Part shown: positions 14,533 to 22,769 of the stretch, in pieces | Position numbering within the stretch: the first letter of the stretch is position 1 | Layout: every line of letters starts with the position of its first letter | NCBI GenBank assembly: GCA_050010595.1 | Contig: JBEKKS010000008.1 | Span: forward strand, 62,001 to 126,000 | DNA length: 64,000 nt | Source: Palsa-513 sp050010595 | GTDB lineage: Bacteria; Actinomycetota; Thermoleophilia; Solirubrobacterales; Solirubrobacteraceae | Reading direction: 5' to 3' | The notes under the pieces: generated by a model | Databases searched by the model: none | The model's input: the letters and a program-made list of their open reading frames with translations, nothing else | What the model was told of the DNA's origin: nothing | Position numbers and translations under genes: made by a program

Positions 14533-16043
14533 GCGCCCTCGGTCACCAGTGCCGGCTCGAGCGCGGGCTCAGGTGCCGAGTGCGGCTCGGTCACGAGCGC
14601 ACCTTCCGGGATCGACTCCCCAATGTCGCGGAAGGCGTAATCCAGGTCGATGGCGTGCCCGCCGCGGTTGCGCGCGAACAGATAGATGCCACCGAGCAAC
14701 GTCCAACCCAGGATCAGATACGGCGCCCACTTCTCGGGTGCCGCCGGTGCCGGGTAGAAGGACGTGTAGATCGCCGGAATCAAGATCGCGATCCCGATCC
14801 CGGGGAAGAGCAGGTTGCGAACCCAGCCCTTCTCCGGCTCGACCTTGTGGAAGTAGACCATCGCGGCGAGCAGGATCAAGATGAACGCCGTCGCCCCCGC
14901 GAGGCCGTTGGTGAAGCCGAGGAAGCCAAACGCCTCGCCGGCGTTCCAGACGACACCGCCCATGATCAGGGTGACAAGCAGCGAAAGGGCGATCTGGGCG
15001 CAAATCGCGAAGTACGGCGTCTGGCGACTGCCGGTGCGACCGAACGCGCTCGGCAGCGCGTTCGCGCGGCCCATGCCGTACTGGATCCGCACGACGCAGT
15101 TGTGGCTCGCGATCGTGTTGCCGAGGACCGAGGTGATGATGACCAGCGACAACGCGTCGTGCCAGCCACTACCGAGCCCGACGCGCGAGAAGGCAGCCCA
15201 CCACGGCGTCCCGGCGCTCGAGCTGTTCGCGGTAGCGAGTGCCGTCATGCCGTGGAGGCCGAAGGCCGAGACCATTGCGAAGGTCGCGAACAGCAGCAGC
15301 AGGCCGATGCTGACCAGAGCAGTGAAGATCGCTCTCGGGACGTTGCCGTGCGGATCCTGTACCTCCTCGCCGAGCGTGAAGGACTGCTCGAAGCCGAGAT
15401 AGATGAGGACGCCGGTCGAGATCGCCAGCGACAACCCCGTGAAGCCACCGCCAGCGTGCGTTGGCAGCAGCGAGCTGAACGTCAAGCCCCCCTGTGAAGC
15501 GACCTTGACGACGAGCGCCAGGCTCGCAGCGAAGAGGACGAGGTTGGCGATGATCGCAAGACCGAGGTCAATCCGCGTCGAGATGCGGATGCCCCACAGC
15601 GACAGGCCAAGGGCGACGCCGCCGGCGAACAGCGAGTAGATCCACCAAGCGATGCTGACGCCGAAGACGTAGTCGATCCCGCTGCTGGCGAAGTATCCGA
15701 ACGCGAGCAGGAGCTGCGGGACGAAGAGGACGTAGTACATGAACGAGAGCCAAGCCGTGAGGAAGCCGGTCCCCTCCCCGAGCCCGTGACTGACGTAGGA
15801 ATAGAGCGACGCCGCGCTCGGGAGCACGCGTGCGAAGCGTGCGATCGTCGTCGCTACGATGAACATCGCGATGCCGCAGATCAGGACCATGAACGGTGCC
15901 GAGAAGCCGGCGCTGATCGCGATCAGCGGAGCGACAGCTAGAGCCCCGAGCAGAGGGCCCATCGCCTCCACTGAGAGAGCCAGAGCCTCCTTGAAGCCGA
16001 TCGAGCGTTTGCGCAGGCCAACGCCTGCGACTGGGGTAGCCAC
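14529..16043 (-). CDS. APC-superfamily amino acid/amine permease
   Basis: A 504-residue membrane protein with about 12 transmembrane segments. The N-terminal region SIGFKEALALSVEAMGPL is followed by a glycine-rich first helix, as in APC transporters. It ends with a soluble tail rich in Pro, Glu and Ala. It overlaps the downstream formamidase by 4 bases (ATGA) and follows the other formamidase by 56 bases. Two different APC permeases interleaved with two different amidases suggest uptake of two related nitrogenous substrates, or a substrate and an intermediate. The specificity cannot be read from the sequence. Confidence 0.87.
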   Translation of the reverse strand: MATPVAGVGLRKRSIGFKEALALSVEAMGPLLGALAVAPLIAISAGFSAPFMVLICGIAMFIVATTIARFARVLPSAASLYSYVSHGLGEGTGFLTAWLSFMYYVLFVPQLLLAFGYFASSGIDYVFGVSIAWWIYSLFAGGVALGLSLWGIRISTRIDLGLAIIANLVLFAASLALVVKVASQGGLTFSSLLPTHAGGGFTGLSLAISTGVLIYLGFEQSFTLGEEVQDPHGNVPRAIFTALVSIGLLLLFATFAMVSAFGLHGMTALATANSSSAGTPWWAAFSRVGLGSGWHDALSLVIITSVLGNTIASHNCVVRIQYGMGRANALPSAFGRTGSRQTPYFAICAQIALSLLVTLIMGGVVWNAGEAFGFLGFTNGLAGATAFILILLAAMVYFHKVEPEKGWVRNLLFPGIGIAILIPAIYTSFYPAPAAPEKWAPYLILGWTLLGGIYLFARNRGGHAIDLDYAFRDIGESIPEGALVTEPHSAPEPALEPALVTEGA

Positions 16044-16099
16044 GTCAGATCACCTCTGTGCGTTTTGGGGTTGACCGGGCCCGAGCCGACCCGGAAGGG

Positions 16100-17035
16100 T
16101 CAGATGGAGAACGGACCGTCTTCGTGGAGGCGTTCGAAGAACGTGCGGTCGACGCACACACGCGCGGTGCGAAGACCGTTGACGACCTGGCAGACCTCGA
16201 GATCCGCCGTCATCGTCAAAAGCAGGTAGGCGTGGTCCTCGCTGATGCCGCCCACGGCGACGATTTCCTCGAGGAGGTCGCGAGTCGCGAGGGCGCCGGC
16301 CTGCTCCAGAGTCTCGGCCGAGGCGATGAACATCACGCGGTCGGGCGTGACTATGCGCGGCCGCGCAAGGGGGCGTGCATTGCGCCGCAGCGTGCAGTGC
16401 AGCGTCACCACCGCGTCGGTCTCGGGCGCCACACCGCAGAGCTCGCCGTCACCCTGCAACTGGTGGCAGTCGCCAAGCACGAGTCGCGCGCCCGGCACGA
16501 ATACCGGCAGCTCGACGATCGAGCCGGCGCAAACGAACCGCGTGTCCATGTTGCCCCCGAAGTCGCCGGGCAAGACGCTCTCGACCGGGTCGCCCGCCGG
16601 CGCGACGCCGATGCAGCCGAGGTTCGGGCGAACGGCCAGGCGTATCCCTCCCGGGAAGCAGATCTCGCCCTCGTCGACGGCGAGGAACTCGAGCGGAAGC
16701 CGCGGCCACTCGAGAATGCCGATCTCGGGCAGCACGCCCTGAGGCGCCTTGCCCTCGACCGCTATCTCCTCGATGTGCACCTCGAGGACATCGCCTGGCT
16801 GCGCACCGGCGATCGCGATCGGCCCAGTCAGCGGGTCGCAGCGGGCCACGTCCAGCCCGCTCAGGTCATCCCCGGGCGCGAGCGCGAACTCGCCGAACGC
16901 GCTCGTCGTCTCGACCACGACCGTCTGGCCAGGCTCGATCGTGACCGCCGGCTCGTTGTCCTTCGAGTAGCTGAAGACCTTGGCATCGCGCGTCACGCGC
17001 ACGACGGAAGACGTCTCGATGGTCCCGCTGCTCAT
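16100..17035 (-). CDS. Acetamidase/formamidase family protein (copy 2)
   Basis: A 311-residue FmdA/AmdA-family enzyme. Key blocks are GPIAIAGAQPGDVLEVHI (near 91-108), PGDFGGNMDTRFV (near 166-178) and LGDCHQLQGDGELCG, the same metal-site signature as copy 1. It should release ammonia or formate from a small or formylated amide. It begins a four-gene run (amidase, permease, amidase, permease). It has its own promoter signature: TAGCCT at 17049-17044, 8 bases before the ATG at 17035. Two palindromic sites lie upstream, so this sub-operon is probably regulated separately from the amidase-racemase pair. Confidence 0.88.
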   Translation of the reverse strand: MSSGTIETSSVVRVTRDAKVFSYSKDNEPAVTIEPGQTVVVETTSAFGEFALAPGDDLSGLDVARCDPLTGPIAIAGAQPGDVLEVHIEEIAVEGKAPQGVLPEIGILEWPRLPLEFLAVDEGEICFPGGIRLAVRPNLGCIGVAPAGDPVESVLPGDFGGNMDTRFVCAGSIVELPVFVPGARLVLGDCHQLQGDGELCGVAPETDAVVTLHCTLRRNARPLARPRIVTPDRVMFIASAETLEQAGALATRDLLEEIVAVGGISEDHAYLLLTMTADLEVCQVVNGLRTARVCVDRTFFERLHEDGPFSI

Positions 17036-17043
17036 CCGGCGCG

Positions 17044-17123
17044 AGGCTACGCGGGGGTCCTCGGCGCCTACATGGCCAAATGGCCAAAAAAACGCGTCGC
17101 GATTTAGACCATTGGTCTTACTG
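17044..17123 (-). promoter_or_regulatory. Promoter and candidate GntR operators of the formamidase-permease run
   Basis: Within the 90-base gap before the formamidase are three elements: TAGCCT (17049-17044), placed as a leaderless -10; a TGGCCA-AA-TGGCCA repeat (17073-17086) over the expected -35 area; and a 13-base perfect palindrome AGACCATTGGTCT (17106-17118). The last runs into TGGTCTTACTG (17113-17123), one base off the FadR-type GntR consensus TnGTnnnACnA. A similar TGGTCAGACAG lies before the racemase-like gene at 19195. Operator function is inferred. Confidence 0.5.
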
Positions 17124-17125
17124 TC

Positions 17126-18388
17126 TTACAAAACGTTCGTGCAGCGCTCGAGTAGCGCCTCCGCTGTGGCGAGGAGCCGAGCGTCGCTGCCGCGTGGCCC
17201 AGTCAGCTGCAGTCCGACCGGGAGCCGGTCCGGCGTCCACGCGAGTGGGACCGCAACGCACGGGAGGCCCATGAGGGTCCATGGACGGCAGAAAAGCGGG
17301 TCGCCCGTCTGGTCGAGGCCGTGCGGCGGTGTCCCGTGAGCGCTCGGTGTGATGATCGCGTCGTAGGCCGCCAGGCTTGCCTCGAGCGGAACTGCGTGGG
17401 CATCGCGGCTGATGATCGCGCGACGGTAACGTTGCGCGGGGATCTGCCGGCCGGTGACGATCGCCTCGCGGATCGCCTGCGAGAGTAACTCGGGGTGCGC
17501 GTCCAGCTCGACTCCAAGTGAGCTCGCCGACTCGACGAGCTGGACCGTGAGCTGTGCATCGGCGAGCTCCTCGAGCTCGGGTAGCTCGAGCTCGGAGACC
17601 GCTACGTCGCTCGCCTGCAGCCCGGTGAGCGCGCGCTCGATCGCGAAGCGCGCATCGGTCTCGATGCTCTGCCACCACGGCGTCCTGACGAAGGCGATCC
17701 TGGGGTCCTCGCAACGCTCGCCCGCGGCAGGCAGTCCCGCGACCAGGCGCAGATCCTCGACGCTCCTGGCGATCACGCCAACGGTGTCAAGCGCGGGAGA
17801 GAGCTGATAGACGCCCTCGCGCGGGAACGTAGCGAAGGTTGGCTTGTAGGCGAGCACCCCGCAGTAGGAGCCAGGCCGGATCGTCGACCCCGCGGTCTGC
17901 GTCGCGGTAGCAAGCGGAACCTCGCCGTCGGCGACCGCCGCTGCCGATCCGCTCGAGGATCCGCCTGGGGTCCGTCCCGGGGCGATCGGGTTGCACGTAT
18001 CGGTCGCGGTCATCCACGAGAACTCGGTGCACTTGGTCTTACCGGCGATCAACGCACCTCCAGCGCGCAAGCGCGCGACGAACGCCGCATCACGGCGCGG
18101 ACGGTGCCCGGCGTAAATCGGCGAGCCATAGGTTGTCGGCAGGCCTTCGGTGTCGAAGGCGTCCTTCACGCCCACCGGGACGGCAAAGAGCGGCAGCTTG
18201 GCGCGCTCCACCACACCGCGACTGTCGAGATCGCGTGCCTGCGCCAGGAGGTCGTCGGGGTCGATCGCCTGCCAGGCACGGTTGCGATCGACGGTCAGAT
18301 TCGCCAGCAGGCCTTGCGCGATCTCGCTGGCACTCAGCTCACCGGCGCGCGCGAGCGCTGCCAGGGCGGCTGCCCCCAGCCCTCTCAC
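17126..18388 (-). CDS. Amidase signature family hydrolase
   Basis: A 420-residue amidase-signature enzyme. The catalytic lysine is K75 (PVGVKDAFDT), the glycine/serine-rich block is PGGSSSGSAAAVA (141-153) and the nucleophile serine is S168 in TQTAGSTIRPGSYCGV. It hydrolyses a carboxamide. The TQTAGS variant, instead of TDTGGS, defines a recognised subgroup of amidases but does not fix the substrate. It starts 9 bases after the end of the AMDase/maleate isomerase-like gene and so is co-transcribed with it. The pair could make and then isomerise or decarboxylate a dicarboxylic product; that is inference. Confidence 0.88.
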   Translation of the reverse strand: MRGLGAAALAALARAGELSASEIAQGLLANLTVDRNRAWQAIDPDDLLAQARDLDSRGVVERAKLPLFAVPVGVKDAFDTEGLPTTYGSPIYAGHRPRRDAAFVARLRAGGALIAGKTKCTEFSWMTATDTCNPIAPGRTPGGSSSGSAAAVADGEVPLATATQTAGSTIRPGSYCGVLAYKPTFATFPREGVYQLSPALDTVGVIARSVEDLRLVAGLPAAGERCEDPRIAFVRTPWWQSIETDARFAIERALTGLQASDVAVSELELPELEELADAQLTVQLVESASSLGVELDAHPELLSQAIREAIVTGRQIPAQRYRRAIISRDAHAVPLEASLAAYDAIITPSAHGTPPHGLDQTGDPLFCRPWTLMGLPCVAVPLAWTPDRLPVGLQLTGPRGSDARLLATAEALLERCTNVL

Positions 18389-18397
18389 GCTCGCGCC

Positions 18398-19162
18398 TCA
18401 CCCTGCAAGCGCTGGTATGGCGCCGCCGAACAGCGATCCCCAACCTTCGAGTCGCGGCTCGATGCCGGCGAGCGACAGCGCCTTCCATAGCGCGACGGCA
18501 ACGCTGTCGAAGATCGGCTTGTTGAGCTCGCGCTCCATCTCCTCGACGAGCTGGGCGCCGGCGACGCCGGTGCAGATCAGGATCAGGCATTCCGCGTCCG
18601 GCGAGTCAGCGGCCCGCAGCAGGTCGCGCACCTCGTGCTCCGAGACGAGCGCCATCTCGCGATTGCCGCTGACCCCGGCGCTCGCACTAGCCACCAGCTC
18701 GATCCCCTCGCCACCGTAGACCTCGACGATCCGCTCGGTCACATCATCGGTGTAGGGCACCGCAAGGCCAGCCCGTCGCAGACCGGCCCGCTCGCAGATC
18801 TCGAGCTGCGCGAGCGTCGAGGTCGAGCTTGGTGCCCCGGTGTGCTCTGAGATGAGCGCACAGAGCCTGCGATCGGCGTCAAAGCCCGTCCAAGCGGCAG
18901 ACGTGCCGTTCCAGACGATCGCGTCGACGGCCGCATCGCCAAGCAGCTCGGCGGCTGCGAGCATTGCCTCAGGCCGGAACTGGTCGATGTGCTGCGGCGC
19001 GAGCGTGATCGCCTCGACCTTGATCCGCGTGAAGTGATGCGAGACGAGGTCGTCGAGCCCACGGGTCATCAGGATCGTCAGCGGTTCGAGCACCGTGTTG
19101 CTCGATGGCGTGATGTGCCCGATCTTTCGTCGCTGCGCCGACGGTACATACCCGCTCGACAC
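18398..19162 (-). CDS. Asp/Glu racemase superfamily protein (maleate isomerase/arylmalonate decarboxylase-like)
   Basis: A 254-residue protein with the GHITPSSNTVLEP start typical of maleate isomerase and arylmalonate decarboxylase relatives. The second catalytic cysteine is present (C197 in LICTGVAG). The first active-site position lies in WNGTSAAW (84-91) and appears to be glycine, as in arylmalonate decarboxylase, whereas racemases and maleate isomerases have cysteine. The enzyme may therefore decarboxylate or isomerise a dicarboxylate by a single-cysteine mechanism. The start chosen is GTG 19162, because AAGGAG lies four bases upstream and the length then matches the family. It follows the GntR gene by 55 bases and precedes the amidase. 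Confidence 0.75.
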   Translation of the reverse strand: MSSGYVPSAQRRKIGHITPSSNTVLEPLTILMTRGLDDLVSHHFTRIKVEAITLAPQHIDQFRPEAMLAAAELLGDAAVDAIVWNGTSAAWTGFDADRRLCALISEHTGAPSSTSTLAQLEICERAGLRRAGLAVPYTDDVTERIVEVYGGEGIELVASASAGVSGNREMALVSEHEVRDLLRAADSPDAECLILICTGVAGAQLVEEMERELNKPIFDSVAVALWKALSLAGIEPRLEGWGSLFGGAIPALAG

Positions 19163-19194
19163 GACGCTCCTTGGTTTGGCGCCCCGAGGCGTTT

Positions 19195-19211
19195 TGGTCA
19201 GACAGACTGAC
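19195..19211. promoter_or_regulatory. Candidate GntR operator before the AMDase-like gene
   Basis: In the 55-base gap after the GntR gene, TGGTCAGACAG (19195-19205) matches the FadR-type consensus TnGTnnnACnA except at the last base. It overlaps a GTCAG-5-CTGAC inverted repeat (19197-19211). A near-identical TGGTCTTACTG occurs before the formamidase at 17113. Two sites of one type in one cluster suggest a shared regulator, most simply the adjacent GntR protein. Confidence 0.45.
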
Positions 19212-19217
19212 AAGCTA

Positions 19218-19976
19218 TCAGGCGGGTCCGTCGGCAATCGCTTCGCGCCTGCGCACGACGCGCTCCATTCCGCGCCGCGCCTCGGCCAAATGCTCGCGCA
19301 TCGCCCGGCGCGCGCCATCGCCATCCCCCGCCTCGATCCGCGCAAGGATCCGCTCATGAGCGCTCTGTGCTGTTTTCACGATCTGCGGTTGCGCGAGCGT
19401 CGGCTGTTGCACGGTGATCAGCACCTCACGGATCGAGTCGAGCACCACGCCGAGGAACTCGTTGCCGGTCGCGGTGGCGATCGCCCGGTGGAACTCGACA
19501 TCCGCGAGTGCGGCGGTCGGTGCGTCCATGCCCGGGGCGAGGCGCTCGGCGGCAGCGTGCAGTGCCGCCAAATGCTCGGCCGACGCGCGCTCTGCTGCAA
19601 GTCCGGCGTTCTCCACCTCGACGAGCACGCGGACCTCCATCAGCTTGTCGTAGTCGAGGCGCTGGCCGCGCAAGTAGATCGTCAGGGATTCGGTGACGGC
19701 GTCGCGGCCGAGCGCGCTGACGACGTGGCCGCGGCGCGGATGGTCGGCGAGCAGGCCCTTGGCGATCAGCGAGCGGACCGCCTCGCGTACCACGGGACGT
19801 GAGACGCCAAAGCGCTCGCACAGCTCCCGCTCCGACGGTAGGCGCTCGCCGACGCCGAAGCGACCACTGACGATCAGCTCCGTGAGCGTGGCCGCGACCT
19901 TGTCGGAGAGTCGCTCGCCACGCGTGATCGGCGGCAATCCCGCGAGTCCAGCGTCCATCGTACCCTCGCCTGCCAC
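19218..19976 (-). CDS. GntR-family transcriptional regulator (FadR subfamily, FCD domain)
   Basis: A 252-residue regulator with an N-terminal winged helix (about 20-90: LPSERELCERFGVSRPVVREAV... region) and an alpha-helical FCD ligand domain (about 100-235, including the ADVEFHRAIATATGN signature with metal-binding D and H). FadR-type regulators sense small carboxylates and usually repress nearby catabolic genes. It heads the cluster of amidases and permeases on the same strand. The GTG at 19976 lies 6 bases after TAGTCT (19988-19983), a leaderless arrangement; an ATG at 19958 with GAGGG upstream is an alternative start. Confidence 0.9.
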   Translation of the reverse strand: MAGEGTMDAGLAGLPPITRGERLSDKVAATLTELIVSGRFGVGERLPSERELCERFGVSRPVVREAVRSLIAKGLLADHPRRGHVVSALGRDAVTESLTIYLRGQRLDYDKLMEVRVLVEVENAGLAAERASAEHLAALHAAAERLAPGMDAPTAALADVEFHRAIATATGNEFLGVVLDSIREVLITVQQPTLAQPQIVKTAQSAHERILARIEAGDGDGARRAMREHLAEARRGMERVVRRREAIADGPA

Positions 19977-20004
19977 GCGACCAGACTAGACGACCGGGCG
20001 CGTG

Positions 20005-21111
20005 TCAGCGAGCGCGCAGCGCGCTCAACTGCGCCGCTGGACGACTGGCGAGCAAGCGCAGCAACTGCGGTGGCCCGCCGTTCTCGATCAAGACCGCCCC
20101 GCCCGGCCAGTAAGGGCTCTCGGAGTCGCCACCCGAGACGAGCGTCTCGCTGAACACCCACGAACCCACGTTGTGAAGCTGGACGCCATTCGGGGTCAGC
20201 CACTCGGGCAGGCTGTCGCCTTCGAGCATTCCGGCGCGGTGCGTGTGGCCGAAGATGACGTGGCGCGCGCGGATCCGCAGCCGCTCGACAACCTCGCTCA
20301 TCGCGAGCAGGCCGGCACGCCGCAACTCCGCCGGCGTCAGCTCGGCACTCAGCGGGCCGAAGCCTGCGGCGTTGAGCGCTCGCACTGCCAGCGGAAAGGC
20401 GCTCGCGAGCGACTGCGCGCGCAGACCACCGGAGCGCCCCGCCCGCAGGGTGCGCCACATCCGGTTCGCTGCACCGCCGGCCGGGCCCTGTCCGGTGCGC
20501 CCGCTTTGAGCCGCGGCGAAGTTCCATGCGTAGACGGGCGCGAGCAGGGCCTCGTAGTCGTCCGGGCACGCGACAGCGTTCCACGGCCTGCTGCGATCCA
20601 GCGCGAGCCGGCCGCTCAGGGCGATCGCAAGGCGCTCGAACGTTGGCACCGTCATGTGCACATCCAGGTAGTGGCCGTGCATCGCGTAGACGTCCTCACG
20701 CAACCAAACGCCAGGGTAGGCGAACTCCACATCGGCGCCGCTGCCGAGCTGCTCAGCCAGTGCCGCAGCGAGGTCGGAGGCCTTTTTCGGCGTGAAACGC
20801 TGCTCCAGCCCGAGCGGCTCATCGTGCCGCGCAAGGAAGCGCTCGACGAGCGTGTGGTCGTGGTTGCCGGCAACTATCACCAGCGGCTTGCCGGCGAGCG
20901 CCTCGCCAAGCGCGCGGTAGAACGGCTCGCTCGCAGCCAGCGCGTCCCGCGCCGGGCGGTTGCGCAGCTCGATCGCGTCTCCCAGCAAGACGACGGAATC
21001 GACGCGCTCGACCGCGTCCAGCAGAGTGCCAGCGATCCCCTCGCGACGCAGCACGTCACTGCGCCCACGGTCGCCGACGTGCAGGTCGGAGACGATCAGG
21101 ATGGAGGACAA
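20005..21111 (-). CDS. Calcineurin-like metallophosphoesterase
   Basis: A 368-residue phosphoesterase with all five motifs: SDLHVGD (8-14), LGDAIEL (43-49), GNHDH (82-86), HGHYLD and GHTHRAG near the C-terminal third. Two metals are expected. The substrate is unknown; candidates include nucleotides and lipid-linked phosphates. The start is TTG 21111, 6 bases after the ispH stop, since no ATG or GTG is available before the first motif. It is probably co-transcribed with ispH and the genes before it. The middle portion (about 190-280) is a family-specific insertion between the nuclease motifs. Confidence 0.85.
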   Translation of the reverse strand: MSSILIVSDLHVGDRGRSDVLRREGIAGTLLDAVERVDSVVLLGDAIELRNRPARDALAASEPFYRALGEALAGKPLVIVAGNHDHTLVERFLARHDEPLGLEQRFTPKKASDLAAALAEQLGSGADVEFAYPGVWLREDVYAMHGHYLDVHMTVPTFERLAIALSGRLALDRSRPWNAVACPDDYEALLAPVYAWNFAAAQSGRTGQGPAGGAANRMWRTLRAGRSGGLRAQSLASAFPLAVRALNAAGFGPLSAELTPAELRRAGLLAMSEVVERLRIRARHVIFGHTHRAGMLEGDSLPEWLTPNGVQLHNVGSWVFSETLVSGGDSESPYWPGGAVLIENGGPPQLLRLLASRPAAQLSALRAR

Positions 21112-21117
21112 CTCGGC

Positions 21118-22083
21118 CTAGCCTCGTGCGACTGCGGGGCGGATCGCCTTCGGCAGCATGAAGCGAACATCTTCACGGGTCAGCTCGAGCTCGGAGATGT
21201 CGCTGACGCCCCGCTCCGCGAAACCCTCGACCAGCTCGCGGACGAGCTCCTCCGGCGCGCTCGCGCCGGAGGAGATCCCAAGCGTACGCACGCCCTCCAG
21301 CCAGCGCTCATCGACCTCGCCGGCGTTGTCGATCAGGTAGGAGCTAGCTCCACAGTCACGCGCAACCTCGACGAGACGTTGCGAATTCGACGAGTTGCGC
21401 GACCCCACCACGAGGACGAGCTCGCAATGCTCAGCCAGCTGGCGGACCGCCGCTTGGCGGTTGGTGGTTGCGTAGCAGATGTCATCGATGCGCGGCCCAA
21501 CGATTGCCGGGAATCGCCGGCGCAGCCGCTCGATGATCGTTCGAGTCTCCTCCACGGCGAGTGTCGTCTGGGTGGTATAGGCGAGCTTGTCGGGGTTTGG
21601 GACATCGAGCTTGTCGACGTCCTCCTCTGATTGCACAAGCAAGATCTGCCCCGGCGCCTCGCCCATCGTTCCCTCGACCTCCTCGTGACCGTCGTGGCCG
21701 ATCAGGATCACCGTGTAGCCGTCGGCGACGAAGCGCCGCGCCTCGACGTGGACCTTCGTCACGAGCGGACACGTCGCGTCGATCGTCCTCAGCCTGCGCG
21801 CCTGTGCGTTCGCGCGCACAAGCGGGGCGACGCCGTGCGCCGAGAAGACGGTTACCGATCCCTCGGGCACCTCTGTCTCCTGCTCGACGAAGATCGCGCC
21901 GCGCTCACGCAGCTGCTCGACGACGTGCTTGTTGTGGACGATCTCCTTGCGCACGTATACAGGGGCGCCGTAGCGCTCGAGCGCCAGCTCGACCGTCTGG
22001 ACGGCGCGATCGACCCCGGCGCAGTACCCGCGCGGGGACGCCAGCAGGATGCGCTCGATCGAGAGCTCGGAAACTGCGCCCAC
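21118..22083 (-). CDS. ispH: 4-hydroxy-3-methylbut-2-enyl diphosphate reductase IspH
   Basis: A 321-residue Fe-S enzyme for the last step of the MEP isoprenoid pathway. The three cluster cysteines are C21 (PRGYCAGV), C105 (DATCPLV) and C203 (DICYATTNRQ). Conserved HGV, VHNKHVV and IGHDGHEEVEGT segments are present. The GTG at 22083 lies 6 bases after TACACT (22095-22090), a leaderless-type promoter, and gives the normal N-terminus ERILLASPRGYC; a GTG at 22107 would add 8 residues. The enzyme depends on Fe-S clusters, so it is a downstream client of the suf operon in this window. Confidence 0.95.
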   Translation of the reverse strand: MGAVSELSIERILLASPRGYCAGVDRAVQTVELALERYGAPVYVRKEIVHNKHVVEQLRERGAIFVEQETEVPEGSVTVFSAHGVAPLVRANAQARRLRTIDATCPLVTKVHVEARRFVADGYTVILIGHDGHEEVEGTMGEAPGQILLVQSEEDVDKLDVPNPDKLAYTTQTTLAVEETRTIIERLRRRFPAIVGPRIDDICYATTNRQAAVRQLAEHCELVLVVGSRNSSNSQRLVEVARDCGASSYLIDNAGEVDERWLEGVRTLGISSGASAPEELVRELVEGFAERGVSDISELELTREDVRFMLPKAIRPAVARG

Positions 22084-22124
22084 CAACAGAGTGTAAGGCG
22101 GGAGCACGCTCGGGACGCCGGAGC

Positions 22125-22757
22125 TTAGGAGCCGCCTGCGCGAGGGTCGCAGACCCAGGCCTGTGGCGGGTCACCCGAGATCTCGGCCGGCAGGGCGGAG
22201 ATCGCGGACGCCTCCCACTCGCCGCGGAGCAGCGAGTAGGAGATCAGGTCGTGCGGCTGGTCGTAGTGGCGCTGGAACGACCGCAGGACACCCTCGTTGG
22301 TGTAGCCAAGGCGCTCGAAGGCGCGCTGTGAGCGGTGGTTGTTGACGTCGACCCAGGCTCCGAGCCGCTCGAGACGCAGCGGACCGAACGCGATGTGGGC
22401 AAGCAGCGCCTCAGCCTCGTCGCCGATCCCGACGCCCCAGTAAGGGCGCCCGAGCCAGACGCCGATCACCGCGCGGCGGTCGCGGCGTGAGAGCTCGAGC
22501 AGCGAGATGATCCCGACCGGGCGGTCGGCCGTGTCGGCAATCGAGAATTCAAGCGCGGAGCCCTCGGCGCGACTGCGCGGCGTCGAGGCGATCCATTCGG
22601 CCGCCTCTGCCTGCTTTTCGTAAGGACCCCACGAGAACGGATGCGTCACCTCGGGGTCGGAGGCGAGCTCGTAGAGGCGTGAGGCGTCTTGAGCGCGCGG
22701 GTAGCGCAGCAGCAGCTGTGGGCCAGTCGCCGTGAGGTCCTGCGGTTGGTCGGGCAC
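22125..22757 (-). CDS. GNAT-family N-acetyltransferase (RimJ/RimL type)
   Basis: A 210-residue acetyltransferase. The N-terminal strand LLLRYPRAQDASRLYELA begins the RimJ/RimL-type fold. The acetyl-CoA loop region is IGVWLGRPYWGVGIGDEA (97-114), and VDVNNHRSQRAFERLGY (137-153) is the typical C-terminal GNAT motif. The substrate is unknown; this group acetylates protein N-termini, amines or antibiotics. It starts at GTG 22757, 12 bases after the DUF59 gene, and is followed by ispH, so it may share a transcript with both. Confidence 0.85.
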   Translation of the reverse strand: MPDQPQDLTATGPQLLLRYPRAQDASRLYELASDPEVTHPFSWGPYEKQAEAAEWIASTPRSRAEGSALEFSIADTADRPVGIISLLELSRRDRRAVIGVWLGRPYWGVGIGDEAEALLAHIAFGPLRLERLGAWVDVNNHRSQRAFERLGYTNEGVLRSFQRHYDQPHDLISYSLLRGEWEASAISALPAEISGDPPQAWVCDPRAGGS

Positions 22758-22769
22758 CAGCTGGTCTTG

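Noticed and set aside
13564..17035. Recent tandem duplication of a formamidase-permease pair
   Set aside because: The two formamidases and the two permeases differ greatly in sequence, so any duplication is ancient or the genes were assembled separately.
17073..17092. Rho-independent terminator (TGGCCA repeat next to a run of A)
   Set aside because: The A-run follows the repeat on the plus strand, but no plus-strand gene ends there; on the transcribed minus strand the T-run precedes the hairpin.
20002..21630. A 542-codon open frame on the plus strand
   Set aside because: It covers the metallophosphoesterase and ispH genes in antisense; both of those carry complete catalytic motifs.
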